This document shows positions 43,380 to 54,900 of a stretch of 64,000 bases of DNA, one piece after another. The stretch comes from Apostichopus japonicus (lineage: Eukaryota > Echinodermata > Holothuroidea > Aspidochirotida > Stichopodidae). The stretch is from contig NC_092563.1 of assembly GCF_037975245.1 (NCBI RefSeq), forward strand, positions 27,799,960 to 27,863,959, read 5' to 3'. The translations under genes and the position numbers were made by a program. Each line of letters starts with the position of its first letter. The first letter of the stretch is position 1. A model generated the notes under the pieces. That model was not told the origin of the DNA. It saw only the letters and a list, made by a program, of their open reading frames with translations, and ran no database searches.

Positions 43380-43740
43380 TATCGAGTTGTCGTATTCAGT
43401 CACAAACTCGCAATGATTAATACTTTTGTCAACCTGGCGAGCTAATAACAAAAGTCGTGAAAATTGTTTGCGATGGCATCGGAAACAACAACAAGAAATG
43501 GCAGGGTGATCATAAATAGATTTTGATTTTTCATTGTCGAGAGGCAGACCTCGTACGTTATTGTTTGCCTGGCAGTATGGTTTGTTTAATGCATTGTGTG
43601 ATGATGAGCTTCGCTTGTGTTTTGTATTGCTGACTTTGCTAACTAATTACATGAACAGTCTCTTATTCACATCTTGTCCCGACCATTCAATTCATCATCC
43701 GCATCCATTATTTGTTTACAACCTCTGATGAGATCTCTCT
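43380..43740. promoter_or_regulatory. Complex CpG-containing segment, possible enhancer
   Basis: Non-repetitive, with TGATTAATAC, ACAAAAG (Sox-like), GTACGTTATTGTTTG, CTAACTAATTACATG (homeodomain core) and ATTTGTTTACAACC (forkhead-like). The + frame 43534-43728 matches nothing. A short CTCTCTCTCT run ends it. Resembles a conserved non-coding element. Confidence 0.3.
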
Positions 43741-43996
43741 CTCTCTCTCTTTTTTCCATCTCCGTACGTCTGTTTTGCTTCTCTAAGCAGTATAGCAGAT
43801 GCTATATTTTTGTGTGAATACTTTTCGATTCTACTACTGTAGTACAATAGGCAAACACTATAGGTTACTACTACTACACATTAGGCCAATACGCTACAGA
43901 TTTGCACCTCAGAAAGACCCCAAAAATACTTTGGGAATTTCTGGTGTTTTTGCAAACGATGAACAGGGAAAGGTGGACTCCATACAACATTATTGG

Positions 43997-44016
43997 GGGG
44001 GGGGGGGGGGAGGGAG
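43997..44016. repeat. Poly-G run
   Basis: An unbroken G run of about 14 bases followed by AGGGAGG. It could form a G-quadruplex or slip in replication. Confidence 0.9.
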
Positions 44017-44392
44017 GCCATATGATGAGATCATTTTTGGTTATGATGGCCTAAATATGACTGCATTCACACCACTGCATTCAATGTGGTGTTTTCAAAT
44101 CACATCAGTAATTGTAAGGTGGTCCATTAACTGTGTTTATATTATGATGCTCCTCAACTGACTTCAAGTGCAAATTGTTAAAAGGTCCTCTCTTGTGTAA
44201 GAGGAAACTGACTACTCTATTGGTGAACACATTTTCAGCAGCTCACCTTGTATGTTAATATGTTAATACAACTTCATCCCCATGAAAAACTCTTTGAACA
44301 TTAGGTTTTGGACCAGTTAACTTTCTTGTAGATAATAGACTTTGCCTCTCCTGTATTGTTACATTTTTGTCTTCTTGTTTTGTTTTTTGCAG

Positions 44393-44464
44393 ACAACAAC
44401 ATGCATCATGGCCAAAAGTATGTGAAACTTGCTGAGAAAAGATGTCGAACATTTTTCTTATAAG
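44393..44464 (+). other. Exon-like segment (72 bp), not coding through
   Basis: A strong acceptor (TTCTTGTTTTGTTTTTTGCAG, ending 44392) and a donor GTGAGC at 44465 bound 72 bases. One frame reads NNMHHGQKYVKLAEKRCRTF and reaches a TAA stop immediately before the donor; the other two frames have internal stops. It could be a 3' terminal coding exon with an intron after the stop, a 5' untranslated exon, an exon of a non-coding RNA, or chance. Confidence 0.2.
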
Positions 44465-44529
44465 GTGAGCAATAATATTCAGTTTAATGTTGTTGCAATT
44501 ATAGTTCAATCAAACAGTTGACATATGAC

Positions 44530-45060
44530 CCTGCATCAGCTTGCATTAATTATCTCTTTATTGAACTGATAGTTATCGACTCGCATTGGCATGAAACTTC
44601 TGACTAGGACTTGAAACTCTCTGTAAATTTGCTCGACTTCTCTCTTCTGAAAGGCAAGTCACAAGTCTTAGTTATCATGAGAGCATATTAAACCTGGCAA
44701 GGAAGTTGAGCAGCCTGGTCTTGGCTAACTGTAAAGTGCACATAGCTCCTTGAATTTACCGTCCTAGGGCAAAAAAACGGTGTATTCTAAATGTAGCTAA
44801 TTGCTTGTTAATTTCGGAGAGCATATTCGAGGCTCATTGTTCTTCGTTAGAGATCTGCAATTAAACAAAAAGAAACAAATGCAGGCTAATTGTGAGGAAA
44901 AGTTGTTCCCAAATATGGACGCGAGCAAAGAAGTTCAATTTTCTCTGTCCAGGAGCTCTTGAAGTTTTCAAGACAAGTTTGATTTTGAAACTCGCTGATA
45001 CTTGTAGGGAAGTCCAGATGGCAAAGGTTACCAGGAGATCAAAAGAACGGGTATAATTCA
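44530..45060. promoter_or_regulatory. Complex unique segment, possible non-coding element
   Basis: No repeats; words such as TTGCATTAATTATCTC, GATAGTTATCGACTCG, GTAGCTAATTGCTTG and CGAGGCTCATTG. The minus-strand frame 44861-45061 (66 codons) is unrecognised. Looks like a conserved non-coding element by composition only. Confidence 0.25.
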
Positions 45061-45329
45061 CAGTAATGGGATATCATGTAGTGGTTATCAGAGGTCAGGT
45101 GAGGGGGAATGAAAAATTTGTGCAGGTGTGGGAGAGGGTGATAGGAGAGGTACATCATAATGTGAAGAATGAAGATACAATTTTGTATATAAAAGGAAAG
45201 ATACATGAAAGCATATCATCACAACCATTTCACCAAGTACATAATAGGCCTAGTTATTTTATTAGTCTTCGTCAGTTAGTGAAGAATCAACACTTCCTTT
45301 ATTAGGGAAGCTATCTACAGAGTGCTAAA

Positions 45330-45372
45330 TCTCTGTCCCCACCAGGCTTGAAACCCTGCCAAGGTGTAATAT
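45330..45372 (-). mobile_element. Possible SINE B-box remnant
   Basis: The complement of 45345-45356 reads GGGTTTCAAGCC, a B-box-like word, followed on the minus strand by TGGTGGGGACAGAGATTT. The tail resembles that of the fragment at 18926. No A-box is clear, so this is weak. Confidence 0.25.
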
Positions 45373-45659
45373 ACTTTTCAGAGGAGAATTGGACACATTC
45401 AACAATGGTCCCAACAGCATCTTTTGTTTTCAGGTCTACTGATGTGCCTCTTTGAAGTGCTTCTTATTGTTCCTGTGAATAAAAGGCTTCTCGCCTTTTC
45501 CGAACACAATGTTGACACTGGTTAATTGTATAGACTATTGTCCATATACATCTGGCAGTTAAGAAGTTCCCACAGACGGGACAATGTATGGTCTGGATGG
45601 TAATGCACACACATGATGATATATCTCAAGTTGTACACAACTTGGAGACTGAGGGATTC

Positions 45660-46685
45660 AATACTGTTGTGTTAGAATAATGACCACAGACCGAGGGATA
45701 CAATACTGTTGTGTTAGAATAATGACCACAGACCGAGGGAAACAATACTGTTGTGTTAGAATAATGACCCCAGACCGAGGGAAACATAGTGTTGTGTTAT
45801 AATAATGACCGCAGTCAGGAAAACAATAGCGTTGTGTTAGAATAATGACCACAGACAGAGGAAAACAATAGCGTTGTGTTAGAATAATGACCACAGACCG
45901 AGGGATACAATAGTGTTGTGTAAAAATAATGACCACAGACCGAGGGAAACAATAGTGTTGTGTTAGAATCATGACCGCAGACCAAGGGAAACAATAGTGT
46001 TGTGTTAGAATAATGACCGAGGAAAACAATAGTGTTGTGTTACAATAATGACCACAGACAGAGGGATACAATACTGTTGTGTTAGAATAATGACCACAGA
46101 CCGAGGGATACAATAGTGTTGTGTTAGAATAATGACCACAGACCAAGGGAAACAGTAGTGTTGTGTTAGAATAATGACCACAGACTGAGGAAAACAATAG
46201 CGTTGTGTTAGAATAATGACCACAGACAGAGGAAAACAATAGCGTTGTGTTAGAATAATGACCACAGATCGAGGGATACAATAGTAATGTGTAAAAATAA
46301 TGACCACAGACCGAGGGAAACAATAGCGTTGTGTTAGAATAATGACCACAGACAGAGGAAAACAATAGCGTTGTGTTAGATTAATGACCACAGACTGATG
46401 GAAACAATAGCGTTGTGTTAGAATAATGACCACAGACCGAGGGAAACAATAGTGTTGTGTTAGAATAATGACCACAGACCAAGGGATACAATAGTGTTGT
46501 GTTAGAATAATGACCACAGACCGAGGGAAACAATAGTGTTGTGTTAGAATAATGACCACAGACCGAGGGAAACAATAGTGTTGTGTTAGAATAATGACCG
46601 CAGACCGAGGGAGATAATAGTGTTGTGTTAGAACAATGACCACAGACCGAGGGGAACAATAGGGTTGTGTTAGAATACTGACTGC
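45660..46685. repeat. 42-bp minisatellite array (about 24 units)
   Basis: The + strand unit is GTTGTGTTAGAATAATGACC, then ACAGACCGAGGGAAACAATA, then GT (42 bases). Starts run from 45666 to 46664. A few units are shortened, for example one near 46015 lacking the ACAGACC part. Because 42 is 14 codons, two minus-strand frames stay open, giving frames of 235 (45658-46365) and 287 codons (46005-46868) with motifs like SVCGHYSNTTLLFP and VVIILTQHYCFPRS. Both conceptual peptides arise from the same DNA, which argues against selection for either. Confidence 0.96.
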
Positions 46686-47499
46686 ACATGGCCATAAACT
46701 TTGTATTTGAATGAATTGTTTGGGAGATAAATCCAAAGCCTGAAATGTTACTTCCTTCAAACAATATTGCCTACAGCTGTAGCAGTCACTAGCAGGGCAT
46801 CTCCTGATTAATGTGGTCTTGTTTCTCCTATGAGTTTCAGTAAGCAGATCACTTTGAGAGGAATTCAAAATTCATATTCAGGATTTTGCCATATATGAGA
46901 AAAATAGGAGGAATACAAAATATCAGACACTCAACAAAAATGAAAGGCAGGGATGCAACACTGCTTTAAGAGAGTACGAAATGTCGCTTTGATAGTTCAT
47001 AGTATGCATTGTACTTTCATTGAAATACGAATAAGTTCCCGAATCAGAATCGAATAATGTGAACTGTTTTGAAATGGAGAAGAAGGCTTTGCAAAGTGCA
47101 AACCAGTGATGGCGAGGAAAGTTAACTCTATCGTCATTCACGTTTGACTTTTTTCCTATTTTTTTCTCTCTTATTTATTTGTTGTTTTCCTTCTCATTTC
47201 TTTGTCCTTGGAGCAATCCATTTTGCTTCACGAGGATGACAATGTCTTATGGTTTCACATTAAGGTTATCTGCCTACATTGATCACTCTCCCTTATGTAG
47301 CAGCCTGTAGCAACACAATGATTTACTCGCGCTTGTCAATTTTACAGTCACCCTGTACTTTACACTCTCTCATGGACATGTTTCTCTTTACAAATTCACG
47401 TCAGTCACAGGAGAGCTATATTAAGTTTTTTTTTTTTTTTCTATATTTTTTTTTTTTTTATGCTTTGCCCATTAATCAAGTGTAGCCAATATTCCTTTC
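46686..47499. other. No gene seen
   Basis: It includes the non-repeat start of the 287-codon minus frame (to 46868), T-rich tracts at 47145-47170, and long T runs at 47426-47459. Otherwise unique AT-rich DNA. Confidence 0.45.
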
Positions 47500-47900
47500 T
47501 GCCTTTAATCACTCTATGACATGAGCAACTCATTTCATATCACCCAACACCTCTATCACTGTTTGCTGTGTGCATGACAAAACTGCTTCAGTCTTCATTC
47601 AAGGTGCTTTCAGTAATTAGAGACATAGGCCTCTTATTTATTTTCGTTGTTTTTTCTCCCTGAAACCAAAAAATTGAACTCAATTATATATTACAAACAC
47701 CTCCTATAGTTAGTAATTAAGGCAGAGTGCACACGGCCTGCCCGTACTGAATAATAGGAGTGAACCGGGCACTTTCTTTACTTGGTCTGCAAACAGTCTT
47801 AATATTTGTAGTAATTGGAATGAATCAGGACAATTGGTAAGGCTGCAAGGTAAAGGTTGCTAATGGCATAATTATGCTGCAGCTTTTTTTCATATATGCA
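47500..47900. promoter_or_regulatory. Complex unique segment, possible non-coding element
   Basis: Contains GTTAGTAATTAAGGCAGAG, GTGCACACGGCCTGCCCG, GCATAATTATGCTGCAGC (with an AATTATGC homeodomain/POU-like core and a GCATAATTATGC palindrome) and CTTTAATCACTC. Non-repetitive, no protein recognised. Candidate element by motif density only. Confidence 0.25.
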
Positions 47901-49740
47901 GAGGGAAAAGCAATTAACGATGCTCTCAACACAAGCCTTTCAATGTATACAGGATTGTGCAAAGTTTAATCAAGAATATTGCTTAGTATTACTCATTAAC
48001 ACAAGAGTCGTGTTCTTAAGACTCGTATAAGTACAGTATAAGTACAGTCACATAGGGAGGTATTGTCACTGATAGCATCATCATCAGTTCTAGTTTACTT
48101 TTCATGGTCTTTATCATATTTACACCAACAAATCGTTATCAATGTTTCAGGGGAAAGACAAGATATTTCGCTTTCATAATAAAAACAAGAGTTTGTTTTC
48201 GAACTCTTCAAAAAGGAAAAACAGTCGAATTTTTTGATGAATGAGAGGGGAAAACAAAACAGGTTTTTTTCTTATTTATTATTTTGGAAGAAAGATGATG
48301 TAGGAATCGATTAAAAACCATGCGAATTGCCTATTTAATATTGTTCGTTTCGAGGGTGTATATCTATTCGATCGGTGGAAGTGAAGGTTACCTGCTCATT
48401 GTTTAACTACTTTGAAGAGGGCTTTGAATGAATTTTCATTAGACGGTCGACGTTAAGACTAAAAGTTATATCGAAAATCAGACAATGCAACAATCCCATT
48501 TCTGTGGTACACAATTATGAAGGACAGAGATCCGAGTCCGAAGAAACTAATATCATCTTTAATTTCCCAATATCGAAAATCTGGCATTGATAAGCGAAAG
48601 TTTTGTAATCTCACAGATTTCGGTCAGTGACTGCTTGAAGTTTGAGATGTCGTCAGTAAATGTTGGAAGCTTGGTTATCAGCAGAAAGGCAGAATAAAAA
48701 AGGTGAAAACGGGGTGGAAATGATAAAATAATGAAAAGAACTGTGATGTTTGATTCCATTCATTTATCTTCCTCTGGAAAGGGAAAATAGTCACTTAATG
48801 TGAACACGATTGATTTGAAAATTTTCCAAGAGATTAATACTTTGTAGTATGGCTTATCTCTCAGTGCAGTGGTCATTGGCAAAGCCCTCAAAAATGCTAG
48901 AATTTGATATGCTAGAATTAATTTTCCCTCACAGGGGAGATCCGTCTAATTTAACCTTCTTCATTGTCTGGGAATTGTGGAGAATAGTGAGAATACACAT
49001 GAAAAGAATGAACAGTTTATACTAGTAACTTGTGATAGATTATTATGGAACTAAAAATTTGGGGTCAATATTGATGACCTTTAAACCTTACCGAGAGCAG
49101 CTGGATGTGCCATACTATTATAACCAACCATCCTCCCACTATTGCTCTACTAGGTAGGTCTGAAACCATTCATCGTAATGTGCCTTTTACAGCAGTATCT
49201 CTGCAAAGGTTTAGTTCGTTGAGAAATTCTGTTACTAGGTTCCAAAGATATGTCAGCACTCTTAAGCCTAGGTAGAGGATACTTGCATGAATTCAGATTA
49301 ACCCAAACCTAGTCATTAATACAGGTTAAACACTGTCTTGAACTTCTGTAAGAAACCATGACCATTGTTCCAAGCAGAAGTCCCCATGCATGTATTGCTA
49401 CATTCAGAGTTCAAGACTCATTTCATACTCACATGGAACTAATTCAAGTATTGTCGCAGATAGAAATATTCACAGTCAGTAACAACTGTACAGAAGGACA
49501 CATTGAAACAGATCAGATGTGAGCATAGCATAATGCAGTTTGATCGGTAGACCCTCCCCTCATACCCAGTTCACCTCCCCCCCTCTCCTCTCTCTTTCTC
49601 TATTGATCAATTCCTGTGCCAATGCATCTGATTATTTACAAAGCAAGGAGTAGAGGAGGGAGGGTTCAAATGTTTTGACCCTCTTCTTTCAATATGAGGC
49701 AACCACTGATCCAATTGTTTATTCCATATCAAGCATTTTC
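47901..49740. other. No gene seen
   Basis: Unique DNA. ATAAGTACAGTATAAGTACA near 48027 is a small duplication. 48300-48560 is CpG-containing and complex (TCGATCGG, GACGGTCGACG), perhaps constrained. The minus frame 48559-48759 is unrecognised. Confidence 0.4.
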
Positions 49741-50060
49741 ATGATTAAAACACTCTTCTTCCAAATGTCCCACCTAGAAATTCACTCGTCGCCGTGGTAA
49801 CATGTCAGAAGTCTTTGTCAGATTAATCCAGTACTTTGTTTGTCGTCATCGTTCCTTAACATTATATTTGTCATAGATCCTTGCAAATGTTTGTAAATCA
49901 GCGATCATTTGCTTTGACGTAAACTGGTTTATGCCCATCCCCCTCAGCTGACATTTGATCCCGTAATTTTTGGCGCTTTTCTCTTTTTTCTCGACTGGTG
50001 CAACATTTTATGCGGTATAAGCTTAATTGAACGGTGTCATATCGTAAAATATAGTAGGAG
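49741..50060. promoter_or_regulatory. Complex segment with X-box-like palindrome
   Basis: GTCGCCGTGGTAAC at 49788-49801 closely fits the RFX X-box consensus. The following 250 bases are non-repetitive, with GCGATCATTTGC and GATTAATCC (Otx/homeodomain-like). Possible enhancer; unverified. Confidence 0.3.
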
Positions 50061-50816
50061 TTTGATGTTTTATTAAACCATCAATTTTCATTTGTAACTG
50101 AATTTTTTTCTTTTTTTTTTAAAAAAAGGATTAATTTCCTCTTATGGACCAACCAATGCTCTGGTAAAACACTGAAAATCCAAAACAGAAGGTGATATAC
50201 CCCACGAGACGGGAGGAAAGAAAATTGATTGGCAGAACAGGAGGATATATTTTTAGAAATAATCTTACTTTTGATGGAAATAATAAAGTTGGTGGCTTAA
50301 TTTGACGATTATTATGATTACATTTCTAAGTTATATCTGAGTAACAAAGCCGAATGGCTGAAGAAGTCAAAGCAGTACTCTCTAAACAATAGTGGATATT
50401 CAAAATTGATTTGAAGGAAATTTTTCGGAATAAATTTGCAGTAGTTGAAAATGCATCCTGTCATATAACTTAATAAGTTTACACAATATGCAGTATGTAA
50501 TGGATTCATTACATACATGTGGAGGTCCTTTAGAGTTAGGTTTTACTACTGTGGTATGAACTAAATAATCCAACTTATCAACAATACTTCGAATATATCC
50601 AGTGGAAGTTACTACTCTAACACCAGTCACATGACATTTTCTAGAGTATCAAGTCCTTCTTTCTAGTACCCATTACTAACTTGAAAGAATCGCTTTCGGC
50701 ACATATATTGACTTTGATATGTTATAGAATGTTACAAAACCACTGTTATCATTCCACGTGGTATTTCTAAAAAAGTTATATTTCTGAGCAATGCTCGCTC
50801 CTTTTGAAAAGGTCAT
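50061..50816. other. No gene seen
   Basis: T and A runs at 50105-50128, otherwise unique AT-rich DNA. Minus-strand frames at 50318-50630 are unrecognised. Confidence 0.45.
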
Positions 50817-51577
50817 ATTGATCATTAATCAGTGACTGGACTATATATAGTTTGATATTGATAATTAATCAATGACTGGTCTATATATAGTCTGATATTG
50901 ATCATCAATCAATGACTGGACTACATATAGTCCGATATTGATCATTAATAAGTGACTGGACTATATATAATCTGATATTTATCATTAATCAGTGACTGGT
51001 CTATATATAGTCTGATATTGATCATTAACCAATGAATGGACTATATATAGTCTGATATTGATCATTAACCAATGAATGGACAATATACAATCTGATATTG
51101 ATCATCAATCAATGACTGGACTACATATAGTCCAATATTGATCATTAATAAGTGACTGGACTATATATAATCTGATATTTATCATTAATCAGTGACTGGT
51201 CTATATATAGTTTGATATTGATCATTAATCAATGACTGGTCTATATATAGTCTGATATTGATCATTAACCAATGAATGGACTATATATAGTCTGATATTG
51301 ATCATTAACCAATGAATGGACAATATATAATCTGATATTGGTCATGAATTAGTGTCTGAACTATATATAGTCTGATATTGATCACTAATCAATGACTAGA
51401 CTATATATAATCTCATATTGGTCATTAATCAATGGCTGGACTATATATAGTCTGATAGTGGTCAATAATCAAAGACTGGACTATATATAGTCTGAAATTG
51501 ATCATTAATCAATGATTGGACTATTTTTTCTGATATTGGTCATTTATCGCTGACTGGACCATATGTAGTCTGATTCA
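50817..51577. repeat. 40-bp palindrome-bearing array (19 units) with 200-bp higher order
   Basis: Units start ATCATTAATCAATGACTGG and continue ACTATATATAGTCTGATATTG, in exact 40-base register from 50821 to 51501, then a 38-base unit and a final worn one. Each has a central ACTATATATAGT-type palindrome (14 bases perfect, GACTATATATAGTC, at 51039-51052 and in several other units) and an ATTGAT...ATCAAT inverted pair. Variant order shows block duplication: a distinctive unit with GGACTACATATAGTCC occurs at 50901 and 51101, and the next units also match pairwise. Confidence 0.97.
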
Positions 51578-54479
51578 CAGACCATTTAGGTCAGTTTCTC
51601 AGTAAACATAACACTTTCATAGACACAGAAGACATGTGTTAGCAAGTGTGTTACAATTTGGCAAGGACAAAGGGTGTTGAATGTCACCTAACGGTGCTCT
51701 GACATTGTTTGTTTCGAAGTTCAAAGAACATATTTTCTGAGTTATTAGAATTTATAAATCAATTGATTAACATTTACACCTGAACTGAGAAGAGCCAAGG
51801 CCGTTATTATTTTAGCTGTAAAGCAACATTCCAGAGGTGAAGCAAATTTTAGGGTTGAATATTTTGAACACCGGAATAACTTCTAGTAAACTGTTCTTTC
51901 TTCTTGGACTGGAACATATTTAGACTGAAATTCTACCTAATGTCATCCCTTGAATCTAAAATATGATGTGAAATAACATTCATTACACTATTTGATGACA
52001 GAAAACATTTCAAATTTATTTGTGTAAATGCAATCATATCTAGCCAGCAGAATAGTTCTTTTGAAAATGCAGTGGTGCATAGTTCTTCTTCTCTGTTGCC
52101 GTTATCACCACCTTCTCTGACGGTGTTTCCACTAGGCTTGGACCTATATTGCTCTGTAGTGTACAAGTGGATGTCACCTACCTCACATAGCTTGTACCTA
52201 CTTGTGTACCAATTACATTGCGTGGCGTAGAACTAATGATTGCAGATTCCAAAATTAAAGCCGTCCAATTCTGTACTCTTAAGTCAACGATTGATGGTGC
52301 TAAAAGCTCAAAGCATTTGCAAGACATCAGACACTATACAAGTCACAGTGATCAATTGACAGTAAGGAAATCTTACCCAAAATGATGATAGGGTATTATC
52401 CGACTGAATGTTTTCTCCCCTCTCCCCAACCCCCATCACACCTCATGCCACCCCACCCCCTCTCTTTGCAGATGCCACTGGCTGGAACCATTACACTCCA
52501 CTTATATTGTTTCTGTCTGTCTTGGAACGTATCTTTTTTTTGGTCTTTCGTCATTTTGGCTGGATGCAAAATTAATTTCCTCCTTCCAATGAGCTGATCT
52601 CAGGAGGATGCATCTTTTTAGGACATAATATCTGTGAGAAGTTTTTGAGGTATTTTGAAGATGATCTGCAAGGCAGTCTTCTGGGGTATTTAAAATAAAA
52701 GAGTCAGCGATACCGGTAATGAATCACACATTTGTTAATTACAGTCTTGTCTGTTCAGCCAGTCAATAATATGAATACAGGGGATAAGTTGTAACAGCAT
52801 CAATGTCGTGTGTGTTCCCGATTCGATCCCCGGCCATCAATATCACCCATAGTGCTGTAAAATGAGATTATAATTAACCATTTCAAACCTGAGAAGTTAA
52901 TAGCCATCCTGTACTGAAATATGAACTGGAGTAGGGAGATGATTAGCCGGCCAAGGCTCTCACTAAATACTTCATGTACCATTACTCCCGCAGCAGAGAA
53001 CTTCTCAAGTACTCTGTAATGTCTACCGGGAGGAGAACATCCAGGGAAAGGTCTTTAGCAGACATTAAATTACCGAGGGCTTGATTGAGTTACATAAGAG
53101 ATGGCAAGGAGAAAAGATAAATGTACAGTGACAGGAGGCTTGGTAACCCGATCGGCAATGAACTTGGGAGTGGTAAGAGATGTCACAAAATGTTCTTAGA
53201 GTTCTTAGACAAGTAAAATGTACAGGGGGGAAGGGGGGAGGAAGGGAGGTGGGAGAGAAATGACCAGGGAAAGAGGTACAAACTTAATGAGGTATTGTGA
53301 TTCATTCAGTAGGTAGTTTAGCTAGCAGTCAATCTGTGAAGAAGTCCTATCACAAAACGACACCAGTTAAATGATGTATATTGGTTAATCAGCAAAAGGT
53401 TGTCACCAGATTGATCTGGCCATCACAGAAAGTAGTATAACCTTTTCCAAAAATGCAAGGTGATAGCTGCTTGATGGTAGATGGAGAATGAGGGAAGGAT
53501 TTAACAATTGTGGTGTGATTTAATTGAGAATGCAGGAGGTGTGCAGAGACAGGTGAGTAGCTTTATTGCTGGATCATATCATCAAGTAAGTTACAAGGCA
53601 AATATGACTTGGAAAAGCTTAACAGTACAGACCATAGTAGAATAAGAAATAGGCCAGATTTCTGAGCTGGATGTATAGTTAGTTACTATCTATAGTAATT
53701 TTCCCCTTTGGAATTCATTCACTCCTTCATGCTGGTGAAAGGGGCAATTCATTCAATCCTTCATGCATGGTCAATAAACTCCAAACACCCGAATAAAGAC
53801 CAAAGAAAAGGAAATGTTCGTTTTGTAGACTTGAAACCTGCTGATATTTGGGGCAATGCAGGTGCGCTACTTATCCCTAGTTTATATCTGATTCACAGAC
53901 ATTTTTATTACAATGTTCGGTAGGCATCCACTCCTATGAAAAATTTCTTTTGAGTAGCAGATATGAGAAAGTAACTGGTAATTTATACCCAGTAGTTGAC
54001 CAAAATCACAGATTCATCCTTGATTCTCATTTGCAATGTGGTCTAGGCTAGGTGCAACTGCTACTGTATGATGTGGTTGGCCTAAGCTAAGCCTAGGCTT
54101 GACCTCTAGGGTTTTAGCAGAATGTGGTAGGCCTAAGTTAAATGTTAATAATTGTTGTTACATAGATACAGACTCTCTTTCAGGCATCAGATGGGATGTG
54201 ACAGTAATGCAACAAACAAATAAAAGCAAATAATATAAAGCTATATGTATGATAAAGCAAGACAAATTATGCTGCAAACATAAACCATTTGCATTAATTA
54301 GTTAAGCTGTATCCATACTGACATGATCAAAGTTAATAATGTGACTTCAAAATTGAAGAAAAATAAGCAGAGAAATTTGTGTTTGATGGCAAAGGCAGTA
54401 AAATTAGACACTTATTGCACTTTTTTGTCTTGTGTGACTTCAAGACAACATTCTGATCTACTTCTATAATGAAAATGCT
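51578..54479. other. No gene seen; small features
   Basis: A C-rich tract near 52420-52462, a purine tract at 53225-53255, and a GATTCGATCCCC word near 52819 that resembles a B-box on either strand without an A-box. An ATTCATTCA(C/A)TCCTTCATGC duplication lies at 53712-53766, and the palindrome AAGCCTAGGCTT at 54089-54100. GAGACAG then GTGAGTAGC near 53551 is a consensus donor but upstream frames are closed. No gene recognised. Confidence 0.45.
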
Positions 54480-54900
54480 CTTATCAGACGACATCGACGA
54501 AGACGATGGCTGTTAAGGGAAAGACAAAGGAAAATGTCAATTATTGCAAATGTACTTTAATGCTAACAAGGTAATTTCGCTACAGTCTGACAACTTGTTT
54601 CCTCTGTTGAGTGTGACAGCGCTCAAGTTTTAAAGACCTAATTAGTCATTAAGCCAAGAAAATCTTTCTCGGAGCTACGATCAGCATACTTATGCGAGTA
54701 TGTTCGCTCCGCAGACTTCTTTTTTTTCGCTTTGAAATTACAAATGTCACAAAGAGAGTTAATAGTCGCGAGTCGAATCAGTTACGAGCGGAAAATAATT
54801 ACCCGTCAGGATCTTCATCTTATTACTCCGCAAAGCTCCGCTCTTTTAAAGAGCTCAGAGCGAGCTTCATCATTTCCACGATTTTAATATGAAAGAATCA
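54480..54900. promoter_or_regulatory. CpG-containing complex segment, possible element
   Basis: Strikingly richer in CpG than its surroundings (ACATCGACGAAGACGATGG, TAGTCGCGAGTCGAATC, CGCTCCGCAGAC). It carries AATTATTGCAAATG (POU-like), CCTAATTAGTCATTAAG (homeodomain core) and AGAGCTC/GAGCTC words forming short inverted repeats near 54845. The 66-codon + frame 54692-54892 has no recognisable domain. I infer a non-coding element. Confidence 0.35.

Noticed and set aside
46005-46868. 287-codon minus-strand open frame (and the 235-codon frame at 45658-46365) as repeat-protein genes
   Set aside because: Both arise because the 42-bp unit is a multiple of three; two frames are open over the same DNA, with no splice, promoter or domain support.
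52810-52840. tRNA B-box at GATTCGATCCCC
   Set aside because: The word is nearly self-complementary, so it matches on both strands, and no A-box is seen upstream on either.
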